Counted from the stretch's first letter, positions 50,368-61,679 are shown. The stretch is 64,000 bases of DNA from Corynebacterium anserum (GCF_014262665.1 NZ_CP046883.1:1984001-2048000); one strand, 5' to 3'. Numbers and translations: made by a program. Notes: generated by a model not told the origin, from the letters alone.

Positions 50368-52446
50368 ATGACACAACAGGACAACAATGTAACCGAGGCA
50401 ACTACCACAATCGCTGGTGGCCGGGAAGCCCCAGAGATCCTGTCGAACCAACCTGAGCCAGCCCAGGCCAAAGAAGTCGCCGATGACCTCCAACGCGTCC
50501 TTGACGGCAATTTTCCCGAGACGCGCAATGCCATCCGCGCGATCCTCAATGACAAAGACATGCGCCCCGTCGCAGGCCTTCCGCTTGACGAAGCCCGCGC
50601 CCGCATCACCGAAAACCTCTTCAAGGTTCTCGAATCCGGCCTGCCAGCTGGTGTATTCCGTACAGAGCAAGGAGGCACCGGCAAAACCGGAGAAGCACTG
50701 ACCTCTATCGAAATGCTCGGTCACTCCGACCTCTCCCTCATGGTGAAGTCCGGCGTGCAGTGGGGCCTGTGGGGCGGTGCCGTAGGCAACCTCGGCACCG
50801 AACGCCACTATGAGCTTGTCAAAGACACCATCAACCTACGCGCCCTCGGGTGCTTCGCCATGACCGAACGCGGCCACGGGTCCGACGTGCAATCCATCGA
50901 AACCACCGCTCACTACGATCCGGCGACCAAAGAATTCATCATCAACTCGCCGACGGCTTCTTCCGAGAAGTTCTACATCGGTAACGCCGCACGCGATGGC
51001 CGTTGGGCAGCTGTGTTCTGCCAGCTCTACACCCCTGGAGTGGAAGAATCCCAGGGCGTCCACTGCATCGTGGCACGCATCCGCGAGGAAGACGGCTCAC
51101 CTATCGACGGCGTGCGCCTGGGCGATCACGGACACAAGGGCGGCCTGATCGGCGTGGACAACGGCACCCTCATGTTCGACCACTACCGCGTACCACGGGA
51201 AAACCTGCTGAACCGTTTCGCCGAGGTAGACGAAGAGGGTAACTATTCCTCCCCTATTGAGAATCCGAACCGCCGGTTCTTCACAATGCTCGGTGCCCTC
51301 GTGCGCGGTCGTGTCACCGTTGGCGCAGCCGCTGGTGCAGCCACGCGTACCGCATTAGACATCGCAACGAGCTATGCGAATCTGCGTCGCCAATTCGCTT
51401 CGGACGAATCTCTACCGGAAAAGAAGCTAATCGAGCACCGCAAGCACCGTCTGCGTCTCATTCCTGCAATCGCTAAGTCCTATGGCTTGCAATTCGCCAC
51501 GAACACCCTGATTTCTCGCGTGGACGAACTGGATAAGCGTGGAGCCGACCCCACCAACATGTCCAAGGAAGAGCAGGCTGACCAACGCGAACTTGAGGCT
51601 CATGCTGCGGCTTTGAAGGCTGCCAACACCCGTCACGCTACGGACACCATCCAGGAGATGCGCGAAGCGTGCGGCGGTGCCGGTTACATGTCGGAAAACC
51701 TGCTAACCACACTCAAGGCAGACTCCGATATCTTCACCACCTTCGAAGGCGACAATGTGGTCATGATGCAGCTCGCTGGCAAAGAACTCATGACAGGGTT
51801 CGCCAAGGAACTAGGCGGCCTCAAACCACTAGAAATGGTGCGCTTTGGCCTAGATTCTTTCGGTTCCCTCCTCCGACGCCGCACCGCAGCAGATGCCATC
51901 ATTCAAAATCTGCAGGACACCTTTACAGACTCGGAAGAAACCTCCCTCTTTGATCCGGCTAACCAAGTGAAACTACTCACCGAGCGTGAGGATCGTCTCA
52001 TGCTGTCGCTGGCACGCCGCCTGCGACCCGCCCGGAAACTCTCCGTCGAAGAGGCAGCAGACGTGGTGGATAAGGCCCAGGACCATCTGCTGGCCGTGGC
52101 TGAAGCACACGTGGATCGCATCATTTTCGAGGCATTCTTGGATGCGGAATCGAAGCTGACCACGCTGCAAGGCAAGAAGGTTTTCGAACAGGTTCGGGAC
52201 GTCTACTTCCTCTCCCTCATCGTGGATAACGCCTCGTGGTACCTGGAACAGAATTTGCTGTCCGGTACCCGAACCAAAGCAGCGCGCGCTGCTTTGAATG
52301 ACCTCGTCGATTCTCTCGGACCGTGGTCACAAACCCTCGTCGATGCTTTCGGTGTCCCATCCCAGCTACGCGAGCTTTCTCTCATGGAGCCATACGAGGC
52401 GATGACTCCCGTGTGTGAAAGCAACCCATCTCAGGGTCCACGCTAG
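50368..52446 (+). CDS. Long acyl-CoA dehydrogenase/oxidase-like flavoprotein
   Basis: A 692-residue protein of the acyl-CoA oxidase/dehydrogenase superfamily, for fatty-acid or similar CoA-ester oxidation. The N-terminal helical domain has VFRTEQGGTGKTGEALTSIE. The middle domain carries FAMTERGHGSDVQSIETTA (FAD and substrate loop) with INSPTASSEKFYIGNAA. Then comes the helical domain VRGRVTVGAAAGAATRTALD, with MREACGGAGYMSENLLTTLK and DIFTTFEGDNVVMMQLAGKE, the oxidase-like GG.GY...N and TFEGDN motifs. The C-terminal 170 residues are an extra helical domain as in peroxisomal-type oxidases. The ATG at 50368 has AGGATGA ahead; the open frame runs back to 50221 without support. A strong hairpin lies just after the stop. 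Confidence 0.85.
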   Translation: MTQQDNNVTEATTTIAGGREAPEILSNQPEPAQAKEVADDLQRVLDGNFPETRNAIRAILNDKDMRPVAGLPLDEARARITENLFKVLESGLPAGVFRTEQGGTGKTGEALTSIEMLGHSDLSLMVKSGVQWGLWGGAVGNLGTERHYELVKDTINLRALGCFAMTERGHGSDVQSIETTAHYDPATKEFIINSPTASSEKFYIGNAARDGRWAAVFCQLYTPGVEESQGVHCIVARIREEDGSPIDGVRLGDHGHKGGLIGVDNGTLMFDHYRVPRENLLNRFAEVDEEGNYSSPIENPNRRFFTMLGALVRGRVTVGAAAGAATRTALDIATSYANLRRQFASDESLPEKKLIEHRKHRLRLIPAIAKSYGLQFATNTLISRVDELDKRGADPTNMSKEEQADQRELEAHAAALKAANTRHATDTIQEMREACGGAGYMSENLLTTLKADSDIFTTFEGDNVVMMQLAGKELMTGFAKELGGLKPLEMVRFGLDSFGSLLRRRTAADAIIQNLQDTFTDSEETSLFDPANQVKLLTEREDRLMLSLARRLRPARKLSVEEAADVVDKAQDHLLAVAEAHVDRIIFEAFLDAESKLTTLQGKKVFEQVRDVYFLSLIVDNASWYLEQNLLSGTRTKAARAALNDLVDSLGPWSQTLVDAFGVPSQLRELSLMEPYEAMTPVCESNPSQGPR

Positions 52447-52460
52447 AGCTCCACGCAGTA

Positions 52461-52490
52461 GTGAAGGACACCCTACGGGGTGTCCTTCAC
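52461..52490. terminator. Perfect 13-bp hairpin after the long acyl-CoA dehydrogenase gene
   Basis: GTGAAGGACACCC (52461-52473) pairs with GGGTGTCCTTCAC (52478-52490) around a TACG tetraloop, fifteen bases after the stop. There is no T-run, but stem strength and place point to termination. Confidence 0.65.
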
Positions 52491-52498
52491 ATATTCCA

Positions 52499-54694
<2,196 letters not shown>

Positions 54695-54745
54695 CTACTG
54701 TGCACCGTAGAACCGCGGGCGAAGTCTCCGTATTTTGCCCTATAG

Positions 54746-54970
54746 CTACTTGAGAAGCGAGAAGAACTGCGACCGATTCAACGCGCCTTCCAGTGGGGTG
54801 ACACCGTCTTGGAAAACCATGTAGTAGCGGAACTTGTCTCCAGCCAGGGGCGACCACTTTCGGCCGAGTTTAAGCTTGCGTCTAGAGTCATCATTCTTCA
54901 GCTGCTCACCCTTGGGCTCAACCATCACAACGGTGCCGCTAGTGGTCATAACAATGAAGTCAGGAAGTGG
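54746..54970 (-). pseudogene. C-terminal remnant of a type III restriction endonuclease (Res)
   Basis: The minus-strand frame from an upstream stop at 54971-54973 to the stop at 54746 codes for about 75 residues. PDFIVMTTSGTVVMVEPKGE is followed by NDDSRRKLKLGRKWSPLAG and KFRYYMVFQDG. This is the end of a type III restriction helicase-nuclease, and PD...ExK of the nuclease active site is still readable. The remaining several hundred residues, with the helicase motifs, are gone, and no mod (methylase) gene is present. It is a decayed fragment that abuts an unrelated divergent open frame. Confidence 0.65.
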
Positions 54971-55692
54971 TTAAACGGACCGTTAGTACAAAACCCTTTG
55001 CGTTCAATATTGCGGTGCCACCACTGGATGTTGTCCATAAGTATAAGTTTTATCTCTGGTGGCGAGATGCTCCACTTAAAGCCGGCGTACCTACAGTCTC
55101 AGGCAATCGCGACGTTTCAAGGCGGGAGCAGAAAAATGTGGAATTCCAGTGCAACGGGGATGTGATGACAACGTTCATCGGCAACACCAAAGGAACTATC
55201 GTTAGCAACGGGGAGACTTTCCACGCCTATGCTAATTCCAATGTATTCAAAGAAGCTCAAAGAAGCTTGCAGAGCATAATGCGCTTTGTTAACAGAAAAA
55301 ATAAATCTGCCGCGGTATTCGTTCTCTTCAAGCGAAACAACGAGTCATTGAGTGAAGAATTCGCCGGTCTTGCCCGCACGGAAATGGAGGCTTACTCGCT
55401 GGCTAAAATTCTAGACTCCGATACTGCCCATTACCTTTTCGAGCGGGTTGAACTGGAAGGCTGGGAGGGCGAGGTTACAGAACGCTTCTCCCCTGAAGTT
55501 GTTTACCTCGCTTTCAGGGAGGGTCGAGAACAAGGGAAGCAGCTCTCGGGTCGAGGACTTGACCCAGAAATTCTAGGCGCTTCTACTACGAAGGCTACCG
55601 CTCAAGAGTTAATCGAACAGCGCAGAGGCGATTACCCCATTACTACACAGTTCAATATCTGGCGAGTTACTTTTGGTCTTCAAGACGATTAG
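54967..55692 (+). CDS. Hypothetical protein in the island scar
   Basis: A 241-codon open frame I do not recognise. It has no signal peptide or membrane helix. The middle reads TFHAYANSNVFKEAQRSLQS and FVNRKNKSAAVFVLFKRNNE, the end RRGDYPITTQFNIWRVTFGL, a soluble alpha/beta composition. The start is uncertain: GTG 54967 gives the full length, GTG 55138 has a GGGAG ribosome site nine bases ahead, and ATG 55165 is also possible. The frame opens right at the truncated restriction gene, so the 5' end may be missing. The DNA looks richer in A and T than the neighbours, and with the restriction remnant and tRNA-Thr nearby this points to acquired DNA. Confidence 0.5.
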   Translation: MVKRTVSTKPFAFNIAVPPLDVVHKYKFYLWWRDAPLKAGVPTVSGNRDVSRREQKNVEFQCNGDVMTTFIGNTKGTIVSNGETFHAYANSNVFKEAQRSLQSIMRFVNRKNKSAAVFVLFKRNNESLSEEFAGLARTEMEAYSLAKILDSDTAHYLFERVELEGWEGEVTERFSPEVVYLAFREGREQGKQLSGRGLDPEILGASTTKATAQELIEQRRGDYPITTQFNIWRVTFGLQDD

Positions 55693-55834
55693 ACTGCTTA
55701 TGTAGTCCGGGTGATGGATTGCGATGTAGGTAATCGCAGGGTTAAGGCAGTGTCCACTTCGATGAATGCGAGATCAGAGCGAAACTAGCAGTAGTGAATC
55801 TATAGCGGGCTAAGAGCAGGCTGACACAAGTAAA

Positions 55835-55863
55835 GCCACCTTCTCAAGTTGCGAGAAAATGGC
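55835..55863 (-). terminator. Terminator hairpin after tRNA-Thr
   Basis: On the minus strand GCCATTTTCTC pairs with GAGAAGGTGGC, allowing two G-U pairs, around a 7-base loop, followed by TTTA. It lies about 20 bp downstream of the tRNA gene. Confidence 0.6.
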
Positions 55864-55881
55864 CTTAAACTGGTATTTCAT

Positions 55882-55957
55882 TGGAGCCGCTTACGAGAAT
55901 CGAACTCGTGACCTTTTCATTACGAGTGAAACGCTCTGCCGACTGAGCTAAAGCGGC
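55882..55957 (-). tRNA. tRNA-Thr (anticodon CGT), CCA encoded
   Basis: On the minus strand the acceptor GCCGCTT (5') pairs with AAGCGGC (3'), followed by the discriminator T and an encoded CCA (55882-55884). The D-arm region AGCTCAGTCGGCAGAGC, the anticodon loop with CGT (reads ACG, Thr) and the T-arm GGTTCGA-type sequence (CACGAGTTCGATTCTCGT) are all normal. It stands alone beside a small block of acquired DNA. Confidence 0.95.
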
Positions 55958-56074
55958 AACGTACACGATGTACAAGCGGGTATCTTACTGCACACTCCTA
56001 TCTGCAGACAAAACACCGTGGCAATCGCCACGCCCCGGCTCCCGAGGGCAAGTATTACTCCTAAACTAGAGGAC

Positions 56075-56716
56075 ATGAATCCGGACATCAGCGCTGCGAT
56101 GAGCCACCTCACGCCACCCCTCAGCTCCACGTCGACCGGCGCCGAAACCCTCGCCGTCCAATGGACTCCACCAGCCGGTTGGGCGGACACCATTGGTCTG
56201 GAGTTAGGCATCGAAGCATGGCGTATCCCCCTGGTCATCGCGTCTGGCGTCCTTATCTATCTCATGTTTCTAGTGTTTGTCAGGATCTTTGGCCCGCGTA
56301 TTCTCGGCAAACTCGCTAGCTTCGATGCAGTGGTTATCGTCATGTTCGGTGCCGTTGCTGGCCGTGTCATCATCGGGCATCCCCCGACTTTGGCAGCTGG
56401 TGTGATAGGCCTCCTCACGCTCATATGTATGGAAGCGGCTTTCGGAGCGGTGCAAGATCTCCGCGGCATTCGTCACGCCATATCCGGTAACCCCATTGTG
56501 CTCGTCGCCCACGGGCGCTTCGTGGCAAAAAACATGCGCAAAGCCCATGTCACCAAGGCAAACATTTACGCTGCGGCTCGGCGCTCTGGCATCACTTGCT
56601 TGGAGCAAGTGAAATGCATCATCTTGGAACCAACGGGCGAGCTTTCCATTATCCGGGAAGGCACCAACATGGACCCGGAAATGCTGACGGGGGTGGTGGG
56701 CCGCGATCTGATCTAG
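56075..56716 (+). CDS. DUF421 (YetF-like) membrane protein
   Basis: A 213-residue protein of the DUF421/YetF family. About 50 loop residues come first, then three membrane helices (IPLVIASGVLIYLMFLVFVR, FDAVVIVMFGAVAGRVIIG, LAAGVIGLLTLICMEAAF), then a soluble C-terminal domain with NPIVLVAHGRFVAKNMRKA, ARRSGITCLEQVKCIILEP and GELSIIREG. The last part is the typical YetF C-terminal domain. No activity is established for the family. I start it at ATG 56075 with AGAGGAC ahead; a GTG at 56018 would add 19 residues. It converges on holB with 22 bp between the stop codons. Loss or gain of function cannot be judged from sequence. Confidence 0.85.
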   Translation: MNPDISAAMSHLTPPLSSTSTGAETLAVQWTPPAGWADTIGLELGIEAWRIPLVIASGVLIYLMFLVFVRIFGPRILGKLASFDAVVIVMFGAVAGRVIIGHPPTLAAGVIGLLTLICMEAAFGAVQDLRGIRHAISGNPIVLVAHGRFVAKNMRKAHVTKANIYAAARRSGITCLEQVKCIILEPTGELSIIREGTNMDPEMLTGVVGRDLI

Positions 56717-56738
56717 CAACCCTAGCCTCGTTATCGCG

Positions 56739-57941
56739 CTACACCACTCCACAACACTCGCGCAGCCGGCCAGCCATCGCATCCAGGGCTACTTCCGGAC
56801 GCACATTCAGCTGTAAAGCGTCACGACATTCAGCCACCGCATCAATGCAACGCACCAACGCCTCTGGGGAGTTCCTCCGCGCTAATTCCTTCGATGTCGC
56901 CGCCATATCCGGGTGCTGAAAACCACCGATGGGGGTTCCCTGCCCATCAACCGCCCCTGCCGCCACCATCATTGCGTCTCGATATAGCCCAGCCACATCG
57001 ATCAGAGCCAAATCTAGAGCATCGCGCATCATACGCTTACGCCGCGCCTCCTGCTCCTTTTCCAAAGCCTTGATCTGCCCCGCCGCGCCGCGTTGTGCCT
57101 TTGCCACCCCGCGCCCCTTCGACCCCATCCCCAGAGAGGTCTCCAATTCCGCCCGCTCTGCCGCATCCTTGGCCTCCATTGTGGAGGCAGCCTCCTCGGT
57201 GGCTTTCGCCACCAACTCCGCCGTAAATCGGTACACAGCGCCTGGCTCGTACACCATCGTGGGCAGCTGTAATGCCGTGGCGCGCTTAGCTCTGGCCTTC
57301 TCATCCGACGCCAACCTTCGCGCACGTCCGATATGCCCTCCGGAAACGCCAGCTGCCCATTTCGCTTGTTCCGCGGTAAGAGCCAACGTGGCGTCGGACA
57401 AAAGCACATTCTCCACCTGCTGCGGAGAGGGAGTCGGCACATACACATGGCGGCAGCGAGAACGCAGCGTAATAGCAATATCCTGCGGATCCGTCGACGG
57501 CGTGCAGAGGAGGAAAACAGTGTGTTTCGGAGGTTCTTCAACAGACTTGAGCAACGCATTAGCGCCGGATTCATTGAGCCGATCGGCATCCTCAATCACA
57601 ACCACGCGCCAGCGAGCCACAGCCGGCAATTTCGCAGCCTCAAGCACGACCTTGCGCACCTCATCGACGGGGATCACCGCCCCCGTCGTGGACACCCACA
57701 AGATGTCCGGGTGGGAACCAGCGGTGACACTACGACACTGCTCGCAGACACCACATCCACCATGGGGACAGACCAAGGCCGTAGCAAACACCTTCGCCGC
57801 AATCGAGCGGCCACTTCCCGGAGGACCGGTGAACAGCCACGAGTGCGTCATCGCTGACGGATCTTTCACGGCATTCACTAGCGCATCGCGGACAGATTCC
57901 GCGGTGATCATCTCGAATACCGGAGGTAGTTCTTCACTCAC
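56739..57941 (-). CDS. holB: DNA polymerase III delta-prime subunit
   Basis: A 400-residue clamp-loader subunit of the AAA+ family that helps load the sliding clamp during replication. Walker A is FTGPPGSGRSIAAKVFATAL. It is followed by the zinc finger CPHGGCGVCEQCRSVTAGSHPD. Then come WRVVVIEDADRLNESGANAL (Walker B region, the DEAD-like box being degenerate as in delta-prime), LKSVEEPPKHTVFLL and the sensor TLRSRCRHVYVP. The C-terminal third is helical and Ala-rich. I choose GTG 57941, which has GGATGG at good spacing; the GTG at 57947 is too close to it. It diverges from cyaB with about 50 bp between the starts. Confidence 0.92.
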   Translation of the reverse strand: MSEELPPVFEMITAESVRDALVNAVKDPSAMTHSWLFTGPPGSGRSIAAKVFATALVCPHGGCGVCEQCRSVTAGSHPDILWVSTTGAVIPVDEVRKVVLEAAKLPAVARWRVVVIEDADRLNESGANALLKSVEEPPKHTVFLLCTPSTDPQDIAITLRSRCRHVYVPTPSPQQVENVLLSDATLALTAEQAKWAAGVSGGHIGRARRLASDEKARAKRATALQLPTMVYEPGAVYRFTAELVAKATEEAASTMEAKDAAERAELETSLGMGSKGRGVAKAQRGAAGQIKALEKEQEARRKRMMRDALDLALIDVAGLYRDAMMVAAGAVDGQGTPIGGFQHPDMAATSKELARRNSPEALVRCIDAVAECRDALQLNVRPEVALDAMAGRLRECCGVV

Positions 57942-57992
57942 AATCACCCATCCTATCTACGGGCACGACCGCACTCCGATAGGCTGAAAGTC

Positions 57993-59558
57993 ATGACTCA
58001 GTTCCTTCGCTACTTAGCCTGGGCCGGAAAAACCTCATGGCCCCTATACGCAGCGTCGGTTCTGGCTACCAACGTGGTGGGGGCGCTGGCTGTTGCAACC
58101 TTCCTTCGTTTCCTCATACCACTGCCGGAAGCACAGGCGTTGACCAGCCCAAATACAACCACAGCCATGCTCTACGTGGGCTACTTCATCTTTGCAGTGT
58201 TCGCGGGCATAGCGCTGACATTAGTGTTCTTCGCGCCAGTGTTGCGGTGGCAGAGAACACCGAATGCATACGACCCAAATATGGTGCGTGACCTCGTGCT
58301 ACGCATCCCCACTCTCCAAACGGTCACGGGCGCAGTGCTGTGGTTGATCGGGGTGGTGGTCTTCACTTTCGTCGCCATACAGTACTCATCGCATTGGGCG
58401 ATCACCGTCTGCGTCACTGCGTCTCTGGGCGGCCTGATGGTATGCCTCATGACCTACATGGAAGCCGAGCGTTTGGTACGCCCGGTGGCTGCCCGTGCAT
58501 TGCAACGAGGAGCTCCCGACCACTCTCATCTGAATCCAATGTCGCGGCGCCTGATGGTGACGTGGTTACTAACTTCCGCTGTGCCCGTTGTGGGCATTTT
58601 ACTGCTCCTCTTTGCGGAGGCGCGCAATTTTTTCCCTGGGGACGCGAACGATATTCTCCCCGCTCTCATCGCCTTATCCGTGACGATGCTACTCACCGGT
58701 TTCGCCGGCACGCGCCTGTATTCCATGGCTGTAGTCGATCCGATCCGTGAACTACAGTACGCCATCAACCGCGTACGCCGTGGCGAAACGGATACCCACG
58801 TGCGTATCTATGACTCTTCCGAAATCGGTGTTCTGCAGGCCGGATTCAACGAGATGATGCGCGGCCTGCGGGAGCGTCAGCGGGTGAGCGATCTGTTTGG
58901 CCGCTACGTAGGTACGGAAGTTGCTCGCCGCGCATTGGAGGAGAAGCCCGAACTCGGTGGAGAATCACGGCAAGTCGCGGTGCTGTTTGTGGACGTGATT
59001 GGTTCCACCGGCTTCGCCACCCAAAAGGCACCGCAACATGTGGTGAAGGCACTGAACGATTTCTTCGACCGCGTGGTCGAGGGAGTTCACCGCAACAAGG
59101 GCATCATCAATAAGTTTGAGGGCGACGCAGCCTTGGCCGTTTTCGGCGCCCCGCTACCTCTTGACGATGTTGCCGGTCACGCGCTGGCTGCCGCCCGTGA
59201 ACTTCGCGAAGAATTGCAAGGCATGGAATTCGAGGCGGGTATTGGGGTGGCCGCAGGCTCAGTAGTTGCTGGTCACATCGGTGCACGCGATCGCTTCGAG
59301 TACACCGTCATTGGCGACGCAGTAAACCAAGCAGCACGCCTCACCGACCTGGCAAAGAACACTCCAGGCCGCTGCCTCACATCTGCCGCGACGGTGCGGG
59401 AAGCCAACGAAGCCGAGCAGGCTCGTTGGACCATGCTGAAATCCGTGGAGCTCCGCGGGCGCCGGGAGATGACGCAACTGGCGCGGCCGACCCGCAAAAC
59501 CATGGCCGAAGAAGAAACCGAGGTCGAGTCCGCGGACGCTACAGAGAACGGGCGATGA
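57993..59558 (+). CDS. cyaB: Membrane-bound class III adenylate cyclase (CyaB type)
   Basis: A 521-residue membrane cyclase. Six helices span about residues 15-260 (for example FIFAVFAGIALTLVFFAPVL, WLLTSAVPVVGILLLLFAEA). A HAMP linker follows (DPIRELQYAINRVRRGETDT to VLQAGFNEMMRGLRER), then the class III catalytic domain from about residue 325: VAVLFVDVIGSTGFATQ with the metal Asp, NKFEGDAALAVFGAPLPL with the substrate Lys and second metal Asp, and YTVIGDAVNQAARLTDLA with the transition-state Asn/Arg. This matches CyaB, the main cAMP source in C. glutamicum. Its product activates GlxR, whose site lies ahead of sdhC here. The 3' end overlaps the convergent acyl-CoA dehydrogenase gene by 20 bases. 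Confidence 0.9.
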   Translation: MTQFLRYLAWAGKTSWPLYAASVLATNVVGALAVATFLRFLIPLPEAQALTSPNTTTAMLYVGYFIFAVFAGIALTLVFFAPVLRWQRTPNAYDPNMVRDLVLRIPTLQTVTGAVLWLIGVVVFTFVAIQYSSHWAITVCVTASLGGLMVCLMTYMEAERLVRPVAARALQRGAPDHSHLNPMSRRLMVTWLLTSAVPVVGILLLLFAEARNFFPGDANDILPALIALSVTMLLTGFAGTRLYSMAVVDPIRELQYAINRVRRGETDTHVRIYDSSEIGVLQAGFNEMMRGLRERQRVSDLFGRYVGTEVARRALEEKPELGGESRQVAVLFVDVIGSTGFATQKAPQHVVKALNDFFDRVVEGVHRNKGIINKFEGDAALAVFGAPLPLDDVAGHALAAARELREELQGMEFEAGIGVAAGSVVAGHIGARDRFEYTVIGDAVNQAARLTDLAKNTPGRCLTSAATVREANEAEQARWTMLKSVELRGRREMTQLARPTRKTMAEEETEVESADATENGR

Positions 59559-60699
59559 GCTCCTTCATGATCTCATTCGTGCCGGCATAGATTCGCATGA
59601 CGCGAGCATCCTGGTACGCACGGCCAATTGGATATTCCAGCATGTACCCGTAGCCGCCGTGAAGTTGCAAGCAACGGTCGATGACCTCGCATTGCTTGTC
59701 TGTGGCGAGGTACTTCGCACCAGAGGCGCCGGCAGCCGTCAACTTGCCGTCCACGTGCTGTTGGATGCAATAGTCAATGTACGTGCGCACGGCCATGATG
59801 TCAGTCATGCATTCGGCCAGTTCGAAACGGGTGTTCTGGAAATCGAAAATGGTCTTCCCGAACGCTTTACGCTGCTTCACATACGTAATAGTTTCCTTCA
59901 GTGCTGCCTCCGCATTAGCCACCGCAGCCACGGCAACAGACAGACGCTCCTGCGGTAGTTGCTCCATCAGCTGGTAGAAACCACGGCCTTCTCCGCCCAG
60001 GAGGTTTGCCTTCGGTACGCGCACGTCATCGAAGAATAGCTCGCGGGTATCTTGACCCTTTTGCCCTACTTTGTCCAAGATGCGACCGCGTTCGAACCCC
60101 GTGAGATCCTTGGTTTCCACAATGATGAGGCTCAGCGCCTGATGCCCCGGAACGTCCACCCCACCTGTACGGCACACAACAACAATCACATCCGCATGAG
60201 TGCCATTGGTGATGAAGGTCTTGGAGCCGTTGATAACCCATTCATCACCATCCGCCACGGCTGTGGTTTTCACGCCTTGGAGATCCGATCCTGTCCCAGG
60301 CTCTGTCATGGCAATGGCGGCGACCATTTCACCACTAGCGAGTTTGGGCAGATAGTACTTCTTTTGCTCCTCGGTACCGTAGTGGTTGAAGTATGGCGCG
60401 GTGATCACTGAATGCACATGGTTACCGAAGGATGAGTCGAAAACGTATGCTTGTTCCTCCAGCACCACCGCATCATGCGCGAAGGTTCCGCCACCACCGC
60501 CGTATTCTTCCGGCATGGACAGACACAGCAGTCCCTGTTCACCGGCTTTATTCCAAAAGTCGCGGTCAACCTGTTTGTTCTTTGCGAAGCGTTCTTGGTT
60601 AGGGACGGATTCACGTTCAAAGAAGTCTCGCGCCAGTTCACGCAGCGCCTTGAGCTCGTCGTTCATCCATGGGGAGGTGTAATCATCTAGTTGAGACAT
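59539..60699 (-). CDS. Acyl-CoA dehydrogenase, long-chain type
   Basis: A 386-residue FAD enzyme that makes 2-enoyl-CoA from acyl-CoA. The N-terminal domain has FWNKAGEQGLLCLSMPEEYG. The FAD loop is AIAMTEPGTGSDLQGVKTTA with WVINGSKTFITNG. The C-terminal domain ends QLHGGYGYMLEYPIGRAYQD and IYAGTNEIMKELIARSL. The last motif, GTNEIMKELIAR, is that of long-chain acyl-CoA dehydrogenases. The residue before GT is Ala, not the Glu of medium-chain enzymes, so the base probably lies in the LCAD position. It follows the CaiB-type gene by 128 bp on the same strand, and both may be under the palindrome at 61708. The 3' end overlaps cyaB by 20 bases. Confidence 0.92.
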   Translation of the reverse strand: MSQLDDYTSPWMNDELKALRELARDFFERESVPNQERFAKNKQVDRDFWNKAGEQGLLCLSMPEEYGGGGGTFAHDAVVLEEQAYVFDSSFGNHVHSVITAPYFNHYGTEEQKKYYLPKLASGEMVAAIAMTEPGTGSDLQGVKTTAVADGDEWVINGSKTFITNGTHADVIVVVCRTGGVDVPGHQALSLIIVETKDLTGFERGRILDKVGQKGQDTRELFFDDVRVPKANLLGGEGRGFYQLMEQLPQERLSVAVAAVANAEAALKETITYVKQRKAFGKTIFDFQNTRFELAECMTDIMAVRTYIDYCIQQHVDGKLTAAGASGAKYLATDKQCEVIDRCLQLHGGYGYMLEYPIGRAYQDARVMRIYAGTNEIMKELIARSL

Positions 60700-60827
60700 G
60701 TGGTTGGTGTCCTTATGGCTTGTCGTTGTGGGTGTTGTGGTTGTCCGCGTTGTAATGGTGCACTGCGCTGTGTCGAATGGTTTATAGCGAGGTAGGCTGC
60801 GTTGTTCTCTGATGATCGACGCAGCAA

Positions 60828-61679
60828 TTACCCGGCTTCACGTACCGCAGCAATGGGCAGGCTGTGTTCTCGTGCCCACCTCTCCCATTCAGCTGCCGTC
60901 TTGGTCGCAATGACTGTACGGTAGTCCTCTTTGCTGCCGCTGATATCCAGCAATTGAGTAGCTTTGTCCAGGAAGTGTGGCTCCAGCAGCGCTATAGCCA
61001 CCCACCCTCCGTCGGCAGCTTCGTAGAGGCCGTAATGTGGCAAACCCCCACCGAGAAGACTGCCAGGATTGGACAATCCATAGTAGGCAGGGGCTCCAAA
61101 TTCTTCTGCCATATCAGCTAAGGCAACTTCGCGGAAGGTTCCCTCTCCGGTTATCTGTGTTTCCCATAGTGCCGCCATACCTTCACTGACAGCACGTTCC
61201 GATCCCGCCATATCTGCGACGGGAATAGTGGGCAACTGCGGTGGAGTGAGTGTGCCGGCATGAGCCTGGTACGTGAGGTCGTGACCAGCGATGTTGCCCT
61301 CGCCATCCCCGTGACCGACGATCGCTACCTGAGACAGTCTGGGGTGCTGAGCATGCAGCTCATCCCACGCCAAACCAAGGCGTGTAAGCGCTCCCGTTCG
61401 ATGTGAGGTGAGGAAAATGTCGGCGCCGGATAAAAGGCGATGGAGTTCTGTCATGCCCGATGGGGATTTGAGATCCAACGTGAGGATCTGTTGTCCCTCA
61501 GCAAGGACTGTGTAATACGGCTCGTTGTATAGGCGCATCGGATCACCGCTAGGTGGTTCTACCTTGATGACCTCAGCGCCTAGCTCACAGAATCTCTTTG
61601 CCGCTGTCGGCCCTGGAAGATTCGTGGCGATTGATACGACCGTAAACGACGGTTGGTTGTGTTCTCGGCTCGTTGCCAT
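60828..61679 (-). CDS. CaiB/BaiF-family CoA transferase or alpha-methylacyl-CoA racemase
   Basis: A 283-residue family III CoA-transferase-like protein. N-terminal motifs are NLPGPTAAKRFCELGAEVIK followed by VEPPSGDPMRLY. The middle carries LTLDLKSPSGMTELHRLLSG and FLTSHRTGALTRLGLAWDEL, and the catalytic Asp lies in GHDLTYQAHAGTL. These fit alpha-methylacyl-CoA racemase, with GHDL.Y..AG shared by Mcr/Amacr. At 283 residues it is shorter than the usual 350-400, and the end (IAAVREAG) stops where the family normally continues, so it may be C-terminally truncated or a short variant. It precedes the LCAD-like gene on the same strand, which suggests branched-chain fatty-acid degradation. A palindromic operator lies 30-55 bp upstream. 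Confidence 0.8.
   Translation of the reverse strand: MATSREHNQPSFTVVSIATNLPGPTAAKRFCELGAEVIKVEPPSGDPMRLYNEPYYTVLAEGQQILTLDLKSPSGMTELHRLLSGADIFLTSHRTGALTRLGLAWDELHAQHPRLSQVAIVGHGDGEGNIAGHDLTYQAHAGTLTPPQLPTIPVADMAGSERAVSEGMAALWETQITGEGTFREVALADMAEEFGAPAYYGLSNPGSLLGGGLPHYGLYEAADGGWVAIALLEPHFLDKATQLLDISGSKEDYRTVIATKTAAEWERWAREHSLPIAAVREAG

Noticed and set aside
54746-54949. Small stand-alone gene of 67 residues
   Set aside because: Its sequence is the end of a type III restriction enzyme and the frame continues upstream without a start, so it is a remnant.
55882-55957. Attachment-site duplication at tRNA-Thr
   Set aside because: I searched both sides of the island scar by eye for the tRNA 3' sequence and found no second copy.
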